DNA of 64,000 nucleotides, taken from assembly GCA_963720765.1 (NCBI GenBank), contig CAVRGS010000008.1, positions 1-64,000 of the forward strand, in the 5' to 3' direction. This stretch comes from DASUAS01 sp963720765 (GTDB lineage Bacteria > Actinomycetota > Acidimicrobiia > IMCC26256 > DASPTH01). Below, piece after piece: positions 37,400 through 46,080 of the stretch; position 1 is the first letter of the stretch; each line of letters opens with the position of its first letter. The notes under the pieces are model-generated. The model was not told where the DNA came from. It saw nothing but the letters and a program-made list of their open reading frames with translations, and searched no databases. Made by a program: the position numbers and the translations under genes.

Positions 37400-38487
37400 G
37401 CGGAGTGGATCCGCTGCTGTCGGAGACGGCTTCGCGCGTCTTCGCCGATCACGCCACATTCGCCGCGATCGAACGGGCGGAGGCGGACGGGTGGGCACCC
37501 GAGATGTGGGCCGCGGTCGCCGACACCGGGCTGCCGTGGGTCTCGGTGCCCGAGAGCGCGGGCGGGTCCGGCGGCACGGTGGCCGACGCGATCGAGATCC
37601 TGCGCCTCGCCGGGCGCCATGCGGTTCCGCTCCCGTTGGCGGAGACCGGCCTCCTCGGCGGGTGGCTCCTCGCCGGCGCTGGCATCGACCTGCCTGACGG
37701 ACCGGTCACCGTCGTGCCCGGCAACACGGCGGACACGATGTCGCTCGACGCGGGGCGCATCCACGGCCGCGTCGCTCGTGTCCCCTGGGCGCGTTCGGTC
37801 GACGGCATCGTCGCGCTGATCGACGACTCCGGCGGTGCGACCGTGGCGCTGGTCGACCCCGCCGACGTGAAGATCGAACCGGCCATGAACCTCGCCGGCG
37901 AACCGCGTGACACCCTGCTCTTCGACGGTGTGGTCCCGCGCGCGATGGCACCGGCAGCGTCGGGTGTCGGCGCTCAGGTGCTGCGCGATCGCGGCGCGTT
38001 CGCCCGCACCGCGTCGATGAGCGGCGCGCTCGAAGGCCTCGTGGAGATCACGCTCGAGTACACGACCGCGCGCCACCAGTTCGGCCGCCCGGTCGCGCAG
38101 TTCCAAGCCGTCCAGGCTCACCTCGTCCACGCCGCGCAGGAGTGCGAGCTGGTGAAGGTCGCGCTCGCCGCCGCGGTGCACGCGTCGACGCACGGATCGG
38201 CGTCGTTCGAGGTGGCCTCGGCCAAGCTCCTCGCCGACCGGGCCGCCAACGACGCGACCCGCCATGCCCACCAGGCGCACGGCGCGATGGGCATGACACG
38301 CGAGTACCCGCTCCACCATCTCAGCCGTCGTCTCTGGGCGTGGCGGGCCGAGTACGGCACCGAGCGGTCGCTGAGCGCACGGATCGGGTCGATGACGCTC
38401 GCGGCGGGTGCCGACGAGCTCTACCCCCTGATCACGGGCGGTAGCGACGTGCTGGGGTCACTTGCTCCGAAAGGGCCGCCCGCCTAA
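37396..38487 (+). CDS. Acyl-CoA dehydrogenase (RHQFGRP-type partner subunit)
   Basis: This 363-residue ACAD-fold protein has LPWVSVPESAGGSGGTV, EYTTARHQFGRPVAQFQAVQ, and a helix with HQAHGAMGMTREYPLH near the C-terminus, while GGxxEI is absent. It complements the GGTIEI-type subunit before it. GTG 37396 overlaps that gene's TGA. Its stop TAA (38485-38487) ends one base into the fourth motif-A operator, so the ligase downstream has its own regulated promoter. Confidence 0.9.
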   Translation: MSGVDPLLSETASRVFADHATFAAIERAEADGWAPEMWAAVADTGLPWVSVPESAGGSGGTVADAIEILRLAGRHAVPLPLAETGLLGGWLLAGAGIDLPDGPVTVVPGNTADTMSLDAGRIHGRVARVPWARSVDGIVALIDDSGGATVALVDPADVKIEPAMNLAGEPRDTLLFDGVVPRAMAPAASGVGAQVLRDRGAFARTASMSGALEGLVEITLEYTTARHQFGRPVAQFQAVQAHLVHAAQECELVKVALAAAVHASTHGSASFEVASAKLLADRAANDATRHAHQAHGAMGMTREYPLHHLSRRLWAWRAEYGTERSLSARIGSMTLAAGADELYPLITGGSDVLGSLAPKGPPA

Positions 38488-38506
38488 CTTGACACTACAG
38501 TCAAGT
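38487..38506. promoter_or_regulatory. Operator motif A, copy 4 (perfect)
   Basis: ACTTGACACTACAGTCAAGT is a perfect 7-6-7 repeat lying 21 nt before the ligase ATG and touching the stop of the preceding ACAD. It contains TTGACA, but no good -10 lies 17 nt downstream, so here it may act on read-through or an upstream promoter. Confidence 0.78.
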
Positions 38507-38527
38507 TCGTCGAAGGGGGAAGCGCGC

Positions 38528-40084
38528 ATGTTCCGTCGTCCGCCGTTGCACTACCCGGAACGCCCGGTGCACCACTTCCTGCAGGACGCGGCCGACCGGC
38601 ATCCGGAGCGGGTGGCGCTGCGCTTCGCCGACGACACCTACACCTACCGTGAGCTCGACAGCACCGGCAACTCGCTCGCGAACGCGCTCGTCGCACGCGG
38701 GTTCCAGCCGGGCACGAGAGTCGCGCTCGCGGTCACGAACCGCCCCGAGTGGATCATCGCCGAGCATGCAGTGAGCCTGGCCGGCGGCGCGGTCGTGCTT
38801 CCGAACCCGAGCTGGAAGGTGTCGGAGTTCGAGCACGCGTTCGCGTTGACGCAGCCCGACGTCGTGATCGCCGATGCTGCAATCACCGACGTGCTCGAGC
38901 AGGCCGGCGCGCCCGCGACGCGCATCTGCGTCGACGCCGAGACGCCTCCCGGGTGGATTCCGTTCTGGGACCTCGTCTACGGCACGCCCGGCCAGCGACC
39001 GGCCGCGTTGCCGGACACCGCGCTCGACGCCGACTTCGCGTACCCGTTCAGCTCGGGGACCACCGGTCTGCCGAAAGCGGTGCGGCACACGCACCGCTCG
39101 CTCGTCGCCGCGATCATCAACTGGAACTCGGCGTGCGCGGTGCGTCACGAGGACCATCTGCAGTTCTTCCTGCCCCTGTTCCACATCTACGGCATCGCGA
39201 TCACCGGCTGCACGTGGACGTCGGCGGCGACGTTGACGCTCATCCCGCGCTTCGACGTCGACGGGATGCTGCGACACATCGCCGACGAGCGCGTGACCCT
39301 CGCCTTCGGCGCGGCGCCGATCGCGGTGGCCATGGCCAACCACCCCGATCTCGAGCGCTACGACTTGTCGTCCCTCCGCTACATGATGTGGGCGGCCACG
39401 CCGATCACCGAGGGCGTCGCCCGCCGCGTCACCGAGCGGACGGGCATCCGGTGGGTCGGCGCCTACGGCGCCACCGAGGTCCCCGGCCTGCACTGCAATC
39501 CGGTGGACTACCCGGATCGGTGCCGCCTCGACACGCCGGGCCTGCCCGTCTCCGACCTGGAGGTGCGCATCGTCGACCTGGAGACGCACGAGGACGTCGC
39601 GGCGGGCGCCGAGGGTGAGATCGTCGTCCGCGGCCCGCACATGATGGCCGGCTACCTCCCGGCGGAAGCCGACGAGGGGGTGTTCCTCGACGGGTTCGTC
39701 CGCACCGGCGACGTCGGCTGGGTGGAGCCGGAAGGGTGGATCCACATCACCGACCGGGCCAAGGAGATGATCAAGGTCTCGGGATTCTCGGTGTCGCCGG
39801 CCGAGATCGAGGCCGCGTTGCACGCGCATCCCGCGGTCGCCGACTGCGGCGTCTACGGCGTGCCGCATCCGACAAAGGGCGAGGCCCCGAAGGCAGCGGT
39901 GGTGCTCGTCGCGGAGGACGCCGCGACCGACGACGAGTTGCGCGCCTACGTGGCCGACCAGCTCGCGGGTTACAAGCACGTGGAGGAGTTCCTCTTCGTC
40001 GACGTGATCCCCCGCACCGCGTCGGGGAAGGTGCTGCGCCGCGAGCTCAAAGCCGCGGACACGTCGACGAGCGCGGCCCGATGA
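38528..40084 (+). CDS. Acyl-CoA synthetase (AMP-binding)
   Basis: This 518-residue ANL-type ligase has the P-loop PFSSGTTGLPKAV, YGATEVPG, the hinge GWIHITDRAKEMIKVSGFSV and the catalytic lysine in TASGKVLRREL. ATG 38528 follows GAAGGGGGAAGC. It activates the pathway acid as a CoA ester. Its stop overlaps the ATG of the next gene (ATGA), which starts a translationally coupled series of ligase, pseudo-thiolase/DUF35, thiolase and ECH. Confidence 0.93.
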   Translation: MFRRPPLHYPERPVHHFLQDAADRHPERVALRFADDTYTYRELDSTGNSLANALVARGFQPGTRVALAVTNRPEWIIAEHAVSLAGGAVVLPNPSWKVSEFEHAFALTQPDVVIADAAITDVLEQAGAPATRICVDAETPPGWIPFWDLVYGTPGQRPAALPDTALDADFAYPFSSGTTGLPKAVRHTHRSLVAAIINWNSACAVRHEDHLQFFLPLFHIYGIAITGCTWTSAATLTLIPRFDVDGMLRHIADERVTLAFGAAPIAVAMANHPDLERYDLSSLRYMMWAATPITEGVARRVTERTGIRWVGAYGATEVPGLHCNPVDYPDRCRLDTPGLPVSDLEVRIVDLETHEDVAAGAEGEIVVRGPHMMAGYLPAEADEGVFLDGFVRTGDVGWVEPEGWIHITDRAKEMIKVSGFSVSPAEIEAALHAHPAVADCGVYGVPHPTKGEAPKAAVVLVAEDAATDDELRAYVADQLAGYKHVEEFLFVDVIPRTASGKVLRRELKAADTSTSAAR

Positions 40085-41274
40085 GCGTCGTCGCGCTCGG
40101 GACGTACCTCCCGCCCTGCGGAACGCCGGCGGTCCGGACCGTCGGTCTCGACGAGGACGCGCTCACCATCGCGGTCGACGCCGGCCGCGCCGCGCTGGCC
40201 GGAGCCGACGCCGACGTGCACCGCGTCGTGCTCGTCACCCGCGACCTGCCCCTGCTCGAGGGCGGCAACGGCGCCGCCCTCGTCGCCGGGCTCGGCCTGT
40301 GTGCCGGCACCGAAGTGGTCGAGCAGGTAGGCGGTGCGCCGGCAGCCCTCGATGCGCTGCTCGCCGCGGAGTCGGGCACCCTCGTCATCGGCGCCGACGC
40401 CGGCACCGGTGTGGGCGCGGGTGCCGCGGCGGCGGTGGTGAGCGACGCTGACGGCGCGACGCTGACACCGGTCGCGCGGGCGCAGCGCAGCCTGCCGATG
40501 CGGACGCGCGACCGCGAAGGGCGGGTACACGAGTACGACGACGCCCGTCTGCTCCGGGAGCGCGGCACCCGCGCCGTGCTCGACGAGTCCCGCATCACCG
40601 CCAAGGCCGTTGCCGCGGTCGGCCTCGGCGCGCGCGACGCCGCTGCGCTCTGCGAAGGCGGCGCACCGCGCGTTCCCACGACGGGGGCCAGCGCGCCGCT
40701 CTTCGCGCTCGCCGACCTGACCGAACGCCGCACGGCCGGGCTCGTGCTCGCCTTCGAGCAGGCGACGATGACCGCGGCGGAGCTCGACGCGGGGACGACG
40801 CGCGTGCAGCGGGTCGAGCCCGACGCGCAGATCCCGGTGGCGACGAGCTCACCACCCGGACCCGACATCAAGATCTCGCTCGCCGCCTACGACCGCGCCT
40901 TCGACGCCAAGGTGCGCCTCGAGGCCGGTCGCTGCCCGCACTGCGCCACGCTCGCCCTGCCGCCGCGTCACCGGTGCCTGGGCTGCGGCGCCGAGGGCGA
41001 CGCCGAGCTCGTCGCCCTTCCGCGCGACGCGACCGTCTACACCACCACCACCGTGCACACTCCCGTCCCCGGCCTCGCGACGCCCTACACCATCGTGATC
41101 GTCGAGCTCGGCGACACCGGCGTGCGTCTGCTCGCGCGAGTGACCGGCGTGCCCGCCGGCGAGGTCGGCATCGGCGATGGGGGAGCGATGGTCCTCCGCC
41201 GCGTCGCCGTGCGATCCGGCGTTCCCGACTACGGCTACGCCTTCGCACCGACCGCGGCGGGGGTGACCCGATGA
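40081..41274 (+). CDS. Thiolase-fold domain fused to a DUF35 Zn-ribbon/OB domain
   Basis: This 397-residue protein has an N-terminal region (~1-275) with a KAS-III/HMG-CoA-synthase-like pattern (ALGTYLPPCG at the start, TLVIGADAG, ALADLTERRTAGLVLAFEQA). The position of the nucleophile reads VGGAPAALDAL, without cysteine. Residues ~285-307 form a zinc ribbon (CPHC...CLGC), followed by an OB-fold ending VPDYGYAFAP. DUF35 proteins partner thiolase-fold enzymes and bind the CoA ester. Here a catalytically degenerate thiolase fold carries the DUF35 domain in one chain, just before a true thiolase. Confidence 0.82.
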   Translation: MSVVALGTYLPPCGTPAVRTVGLDEDALTIAVDAGRAALAGADADVHRVVLVTRDLPLLEGGNGAALVAGLGLCAGTEVVEQVGGAPAALDALLAAESGTLVIGADAGTGVGAGAAAAVVSDADGATLTPVARAQRSLPMRTRDREGRVHEYDDARLLRERGTRAVLDESRITAKAVAAVGLGARDAAALCEGGAPRVPTTGASAPLFALADLTERRTAGLVLAFEQATMTAAELDAGTTRVQRVEPDAQIPVATSSPPGPDIKISLAAYDRAFDAKVRLEAGRCPHCATLALPPRHRCLGCGAEGDAELVALPRDATVYTTTTVHTPVPGLATPYTIVIVELGDTGVRLLARVTGVPAGEVGIGDGGAMVLRRVAVRSGVPDYGYAFAPTAAGVTR

Positions 41275-42431
41275 GGCGGGTGGCCGTCGTCGGCGCCGGG
41301 ATGACGCCCTTCGCCGAGCACTTCGACCTCGGTATCAAGGACCTCGTCCCGATGGCCGTCAGCGAGGCGGTCGAGCGCGTCGACAAGGGGTTCGACCGCG
41401 CCGACATCGATGCCGCCTGGTTCGGCGAGCTCACCACCACCGACGGGTTCCCCTCCGGCATCCTCGCCGACGCCTGCGGCCTCCTCGACATCCCGGTGAC
41501 CCGCGTCGAGAACGCGTGCGCGACCGGCAACGACGCGGTGCGCAACGCGATGTTCGGCGTCGCCAGCGGGCTGGTGGACGTCGCGTTGGTGGTCGGTGCC
41601 GACAAGGTGCGCGAGTCGTCGGCGCGCTCCACGTTCTGGGAGTGGATGGGCCTCACGCGCGACGTCGCCTGGGACTACCCGATCGGCGTGGTCGCACCCG
41701 CGAACTTCGCCCTGCACGTCAACCGGTACCTCCACGAGTCGCCGGCCACGCGCGAGCACATGGCCATGGTCGCGGTCAAGAACCACCACCACGGAGTGAG
41801 CAACCCCAAGGCGCAGCTCCGCTTCGAGATCACGATCGAAGACGTCCTGGCGGCGCCGATGGTCGTCGAGCCGTTCGGCCTCTACGACTGCACGCCGCAG
41901 AGCGACGGCGCGGCTGCGCTGCTGCTCGTCGGCGAGGAGGTCGTCGACCGCTACACCGATCGGCCGGTGTGGGTGCGCGGCATCGGGCTCGGCCTCGACC
42001 GGGTGATGCACCAGCACAAGACCGACATGACCACCTTCCCGCCGACAGTCAAGGCGGCGAAGCAGGCGTACGCGATGGCGGGCATCGGCCCCGACGACAT
42101 CGACGTCGCCGAGGTGCACGACTGCTTCAGCGGCGTGGAGCTCATCGACTACGAAGACCTCGGGTTCTGCGACCGCTTCGGCGCGGCGGCGCTCGTCGCG
42201 TCGGGCGCGACCACGGTCGGTGGGCGGCTCCCGGTCAACCCGAGCGGGGGCTTGAAGGCGAAGGGCCACCCGCCCGGCGCCACGGGCGTCGCGCAGTGCG
42301 TCGAGCTCTTCGACCAGTTGCGCGGCGAATCGACGAACCAGGTCGACGGCGCGCGCATCGCGCTCGCCCAGAACATCGGTGGACCCACCGCGGTGGCCGC
42401 GGTGACCATCCTGAGCTCGGAGCGTGGCTGA
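41271..42431 (+). CDS. Thiolase (acetyl-CoA acetyltransferase family, SCP-x-like)
   Basis: This 386-residue thiolase has the nucleophilic cysteine in NACATGNDA (about residue 83), HDCFSG, and the C-terminal KAKGHPPGATG with its histidine. All catalytic elements are present, unlike the other thiolase-fold proteins in the window. It would cleave a 3-ketoacyl-CoA, releasing acetyl- or propionyl-CoA. ATG overlaps the previous stop (ATGA). It probably works with the DUF35-bearing protein upstream. Confidence 0.92.
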   Translation: MRRVAVVGAGMTPFAEHFDLGIKDLVPMAVSEAVERVDKGFDRADIDAAWFGELTTTDGFPSGILADACGLLDIPVTRVENACATGNDAVRNAMFGVASGLVDVALVVGADKVRESSARSTFWEWMGLTRDVAWDYPIGVVAPANFALHVNRYLHESPATREHMAMVAVKNHHHGVSNPKAQLRFEITIEDVLAAPMVVEPFGLYDCTPQSDGAAALLLVGEEVVDRYTDRPVWVRGIGLGLDRVMHQHKTDMTTFPPTVKAAKQAYAMAGIGPDDIDVAEVHDCFSGVELIDYEDLGFCDRFGAAALVASGATTVGGRLPVNPSGGLKAKGHPPGATGVAQCVELFDQLRGESTNQVDGARIALAQNIGGPTAVAAVTILSSERG

Positions 42432-43237
42432 TGGACCGTGCGGCGATGGAGTACGTGACCGTCGAGATCGAGGACCGGATCGCGACCGTGACCTTCGACC
42501 GTCCGCCGGTGAACGCACTCAACGCGCAGGCCTTCCGCGAGATCGAGCGCGCGTTCACCGAGCTGCGCCACGGGACCGACGCGCACGTCGCGATCTTCAC
42601 CGCACCCGGCGAGCGCGCCTTCTGCGGCGGTGTCGACCTGTACGACTCGGCACGGAGACACGGGCGCGAAGAAGGCGATGGCGACAGCATCGTCGACCTG
42701 CTCGATCCCGGCAGCATCGTGCGCGACTGCTTCTGGGCGCTGAGCGACTGCCCGCTCCCGGTGATCGGCGCCATCAACGGCGCTGCAGTCGGTGCCGGCT
42801 TGGCGCTCGTCGCCTGCTGCGACGTGATCATCGCGTCGGAACGCGCGCGGTTCGCGCTGCCGGAGATCAACGCGGGAGTCCTCGGCGGCGGACGGCACCT
42901 GCAGCGCATGGTCGGCCCCTACAAGACGCGCAAGATGTTCTACACCGGCGAGTTCGTGGGGCCAGACGAGTTCCACCGCCTCGGCGCGATCGAACAAGTC
43001 GTCGCGCCCGACGAGCTGATGAACGCGGCTCGTTCGCTCGCGCAGGTCATCGCCACGAAGAGCCCGATCGGTCTGCGGTTGGCCAAGGAGTCGCTGAACC
43101 GCGTCGAAGACCTCGGCCTCAAGGACGGCTACCGATTGGAGCAGGACTACACCGGGCGGCTCACGCGTTACCGCGACTCCGCCGAGGCGCGACGCGCGTA
43201 CCTCGAGAAGCGCGAGCCCGAGTGGACGTGGACGTGA
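42431..43237 (+). CDS. Enoyl-CoA hydratase/isomerase
   Basis: This 268-residue crotonase has TFDRPPVNALNAQAF, the oxyanion segment ERAFCGGVDLYDSA, and INGAAVGAGLALVACCDVI followed by FALPEINAGVLGGGRHLQRM with glutamates in the active-site region. ATG overlaps the thiolase stop (TGATG). Its 3' end overlaps the convergent TetR gene by 77 bp. It is the last gene of the ligase-led operon and would hydrate the enoyl-CoA made by the ACAD pairs. Confidence 0.92.
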   Translation: MDRAAMEYVTVEIEDRIATVTFDRPPVNALNAQAFREIERAFTELRHGTDAHVAIFTAPGERAFCGGVDLYDSARRHGREEGDGDSIVDLLDPGSIVRDCFWALSDCPLPVIGAINGAAVGAGLALVACCDVIIASERARFALPEINAGVLGGGRHLQRMVGPYKTRKMFYTGEFVGPDEFHRLGAIEQVVAPDELMNAARSLAQVIATKSPIGLRLAKESLNRVEDLGLKDGYRLEQDYTGRLTRYRDSAEARRAYLEKREPEWTWT

Positions 43238-43889
43238 ACGTGCGCGTCGACCGCGCCGTGATGAAGGCGGCCAGGATGTCGCCGAGCGTCTCCACCACCT
43301 GGTCCTCCGAGAACGGGAAGCCGTTCACCCGCCAGTACGACCAGTAGCGGTCGATCATCACGAGGATCGCGAGCCCGAAGCGCGCCGGCTCCTCCGCGGG
43401 ATCGACCGTCTCGCCCGAGACGCGCTGGATGAACTCGCCGAACCGGCGCGCGTTCACCAAGCGGGTGCGCGTGCCGGCCTTGGCCAGCGCCTCGTCGCCG
43501 TAGGTCGCCTGGCTCCAGACCAGCATGAAGGCGCCGTGCTCCTCGAGGAAACGCACGTAGGTCCTGATGACCTCGTACACGTCGTCGGTGGTCCAGGTGG
43601 CTTCGAGCGCGCGCATCTCGTCGAGCGTCGCCGCCATCGCCTTGTACGTGTCCTTGCCGAGCGAGTACAGCAGGTCGCGCTTGGAGGGAAAGTAGGTGTA
43701 GAAGGAGGCCCGCGACACGCCCGCCGACTCCGCGATCTCCTCGACGCTCGTGCCGTAGTAGCCCTTGGCCAGGAACACCTCGCGGGCGTGCTGCTTGATC
43801 AACCCCGACGTCCGCAGCGCCCGCGGGCCCATCGTCTTCGCGGGGCTGCGGAACTCGCCCTGCAGCTTGAAGTCGTCGGCAGCTGCCAT
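43161..43889 (-). CDS. TetR-family regulator, candidate for motif A
   Basis: This 242-residue TetR protein has a clear HTH: HAREVFLAKGYYGTSVEEIA, ESAGVSRASFYTYF, then PSKRDLLY. A ligand domain follows, and a basic, low-complexity C-terminal tail (TRARASRGTRVAPRR) overlaps the ECH gene on the other strand. It is the regulator nearest the centre of the motif-A genes and lies upstream of an ECH on the same strand. It is therefore the best candidate to bind ACTTGAC-N6-GTCAAGT, although this is not demonstrated. Confidence 0.88.
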   Translation of the reverse strand: MAAADDFKLQGEFRSPAKTMGPRALRTSGLIKQHAREVFLAKGYYGTSVEEIAESAGVSRASFYTYFPSKRDLLYSLGKDTYKAMAATLDEMRALEATWTTDDVYEVIRTYVRFLEEHGAFMLVWSQATYGDEALAKAGTRTRLVNARRFGEFIQRVSGETVDPAEEPARFGLAILVMIDRYWSYWRVNGFPFSEDQVVETLGDILAAFITARSTRTFTSTSTRARASRGTRVAPRRSRGNA

Positions 43890-43893
43890 GGGT

Positions 43894-44658
43894 CTACTTC
43901 GAGAACCTGTCGATGGTGGCCTTGATCTCGGGCGTGGCGAACGATTCGGCTTCCGCTGACAGCGCGAACGGAAGCACCGACGCTACCGCCTGCTGGAGGT
44001 GCACGTTGAGGGCCCGCTTGGTCTCCTGCAGCGACTGCGGCGGGAGCTCGGCGAGCTTGTGGGCGAGCGCGACCGCTTCGCTCATGAGGGCGTCGTCGGC
44101 GACGACGCGGTTGGCGAGGCCGAACTCGACCGCGAGCGCGGCCGGGATGCGCTCGCCGGTCAGCAGGTACTCCTTGGCGCGCAGCATGCCGATGAGCAAC
44201 GGCCACGTGGCCGCTCCACCGTCGCCCGCGGTGAGGCCGATGTTCACGTGCGTGTCGGCGATGTACGTGCTCTCGGCGATGAGCACGATGTCGCACGTGA
44301 CGGCAACGCTCGCTCCGAGTCCCACCGCGGGTCCGTTCACCGCCGCGACCACGGGAAGGTGGAAGCGCAGCATCTCGTCGACGAGACGCTGCGCGTCGCG
44401 CAGGGACTGGCGTCGGTGCTCGGGGTCGTCGTAGTCGCGGATGAAGCCCGGCACGTTCCCGCCCGCGCAGAACGCCGATCCCGCGCCGGTCAACACGACC
44501 GCGCGTGCGTCACGGTCGCGCGAGATCTGGTACCAGATGTTGCGCATGTCCTGGTGCAGCGGGTCGATGAACGCGTTCCGCATGTCGGGGTTGTTCATCG
44601 TGAGGATGCGAATCGGGCCGTCGACCTCGACGAGGAGGTGCTCGGAGACGTCGTACAT
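43894..44658 (-). CDS. Enoyl-CoA hydratase/isomerase
   Basis: This 254-residue crotonase has MNNPDMRNAFIDPL, the oxyanion loop GAGSAFCAGGNVPGF, and VNGPAVGLGASVAVTCDIVL. Where hydratases have two glutamates it reads HVNIGLTAGDGGAATW, so the second acid is aspartate and another crotonase activity is possible. ATG 44658 follows GAGAGGAAGCC. The TetR gene begins 5 nt downstream of its stop, so they share a transcript starting near the motif-A operator at 44707. Confidence 0.88.
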   Translation of the reverse strand: MYDVSEHLLVEVDGPIRILTMNNPDMRNAFIDPLHQDMRNIWYQISRDRDARAVVLTGAGSAFCAGGNVPGFIRDYDDPEHRRQSLRDAQRLVDEMLRFHLPVVAAVNGPAVGLGASVAVTCDIVLIAESTYIADTHVNIGLTAGDGGAATWPLLIGMLRAKEYLLTGERIPAALAVEFGLANRVVADDALMSEAVALAHKLAELPPQSLQETKRALNVHLQQAVASVLPFALSAEAESFATPEIKATIDRFSK

Positions 44659-44706
44659 GGCAGGCTTCCTCTCGGGGACGAGACGTACCCGCCCAGCTTG
44701 ATCGAA

Positions 44707-44739
44707 ACTTGACACTTGCGTCAACTCATTGGGTAGCCT
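44707..44739. promoter_or_regulatory. Operator motif A, copy 5, divergent promoter
   Basis: ACTTGAC-ACTTGC-GTCAACT (44707-44726) has one mismatch. TTGACA (44709-44714) and TAGCCT (44734-44739, 19-nt spacing) lie upstream of GTG 44747, leaving seven nt between the -10 and the start codon. The divergent ECH/TetR pair starts on the other side. Confidence 0.78.
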
Positions 44740-44746
44740 GCGCCGA

Positions 44747-45970
44747 GTGGACCTCCGCGCGAGCCCCGAGGCCGAGGCGTTCCGCGCCGAGGTGCGGGCG
44801 TTCCTCACCGAGCAGCTGCCCGACGACTGGCCCGGCATCGGCGCGCTGCCGGCCGAGGAGGCGGCGGCGTTCGTCGCCCGCTGGCGGCGCACGCTCCACG
44901 AGCACGGCTTGCTCGGCCTCGCGTGGCCGGCCGAGTACGGCGGCGGTGGCCGGACCAAGCTCGAGCAGGTCGTGCTGGTCGAGGAGTGCGCGACGGCCAT
45001 GGTGCCGCTCGGTCCCGCCAGCGACACCGTGAGCGTCAAGATGGTCGGCAACACGTTGCTGAGGTGGGGGACCGAGGAGCAGAAGCGCCGCTTCCTGCCT
45101 CGGATCCTGTCCGGCGACGACGTGTGGTGCCAGGGGTTCTCCGAGCCGAACGCGGGCTCGGACCTCGCCGGTCTCTCGACCCGTGCCGTGCTCGACGGCG
45201 ACTCGTGGGTGATCGACGGCCAGAAGATCTGGACGTCGTTCGCCACGCAGGCGAACTGGATCTTCGTGTTGGCGCGCACCGATCCGACCGTCCCCAAGCA
45301 CCGCGGCATCACGTTCCTGCTGTGTCCGATGGACACGCCCGGCATCGAGGTGCGCCCGATCCGCATGCTCACCGGCGGGAGCGAGTTCAACGAGGTGTTC
45401 TTCGACGGGGTGCGCGTCCCGGCCGACCAGGTCGTCGGGCCCGTGCACGGCGGGTGGGCGGTCGCGACGTCGCTGCTCGGTCACGAGCGCGGCGAGGAAG
45501 CCGCGTTGAACCCGATCATGTTCCGCCACGAGTACGACCGACTCGTCGCACTGGCGCGCGACCACGGACGCCTGGACGATCCCTGCGTGCGCGACCGACT
45601 CGCGTGGTGCTTCGAGCGCGTCGAGATCATGCGGCTGCTCGGACTGCGCATCCTCACGCAGTACCTCCGCGACGGCGATCTCGGTCCCGCGGCGTCGATC
45701 TCCAAGCTCTACTGGAGCGAGTACCACAAGGTCGCGGCCGATCTCGCGATGGCGATCATGGGTCCGGTCGGGCTGGTGCCGGAGGGTCACGTGCCCCCGC
45801 GCGCGTATCGCACCGACGATCCCGGCGCGCCCAACTCGACCGCGTCGTGGCAGCACGTGTGGATGCTCAACGCCGCGAGCGGCACCGTCTACGCGGGCAC
45901 GTCGCAGGTGCAACGCAACATCCTGTCCGAGAGCATCCTGGGACTCCCGAGGGAACCACCGTCCCCGTGA
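44747..45970 (+). CDS. Acyl-CoA dehydrogenase
   Basis: This 407-residue ACAD has LAWPAEYGGGGRTKLE, WCQGFSEPNAGSDLAGLS, IDGQKIWTSFATQANW and a C-terminal VYAGTSQVQRNILSESILGL. The usual EIQ is QVQ here, so the glutamate of that motif is missing. There is no RxQFGxP segment, so it may need a partner subunit encoded elsewhere. GTG 44747 is chosen as a leaderless start because the -10 lies seven nt upstream; the TTG further upstream would fall inside the promoter. Confidence 0.9.
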   Translation: MDLRASPEAEAFRAEVRAFLTEQLPDDWPGIGALPAEEAAAFVARWRRTLHEHGLLGLAWPAEYGGGGRTKLEQVVLVEECATAMVPLGPASDTVSVKMVGNTLLRWGTEEQKRRFLPRILSGDDVWCQGFSEPNAGSDLAGLSTRAVLDGDSWVIDGQKIWTSFATQANWIFVLARTDPTVPKHRGITFLLCPMDTPGIEVRPIRMLTGGSEFNEVFFDGVRVPADQVVGPVHGGWAVATSLLGHERGEEAALNPIMFRHEYDRLVALARDHGRLDDPCVRDRLAWCFERVEIMRLLGLRILTQYLRDGDLGPAASISKLYWSEYHKVAADLAMAIMGPVGLVPEGHVPPRAYRTDDPGAPNSTASWQHVWMLNAASGTVYAGTSQVQRNILSESILGLPREPPSP

Positions 45971-46080
45971 GCATCGAGGCAAGCCGCGCGCCGACCTTGG
46001 CTGCCTTCTGGGAAGGCATCGCCGGAAGTCGTTCGACGACCGTCCTGTGCACCACCCGCGCAGCGATACCGTGGCGCACG

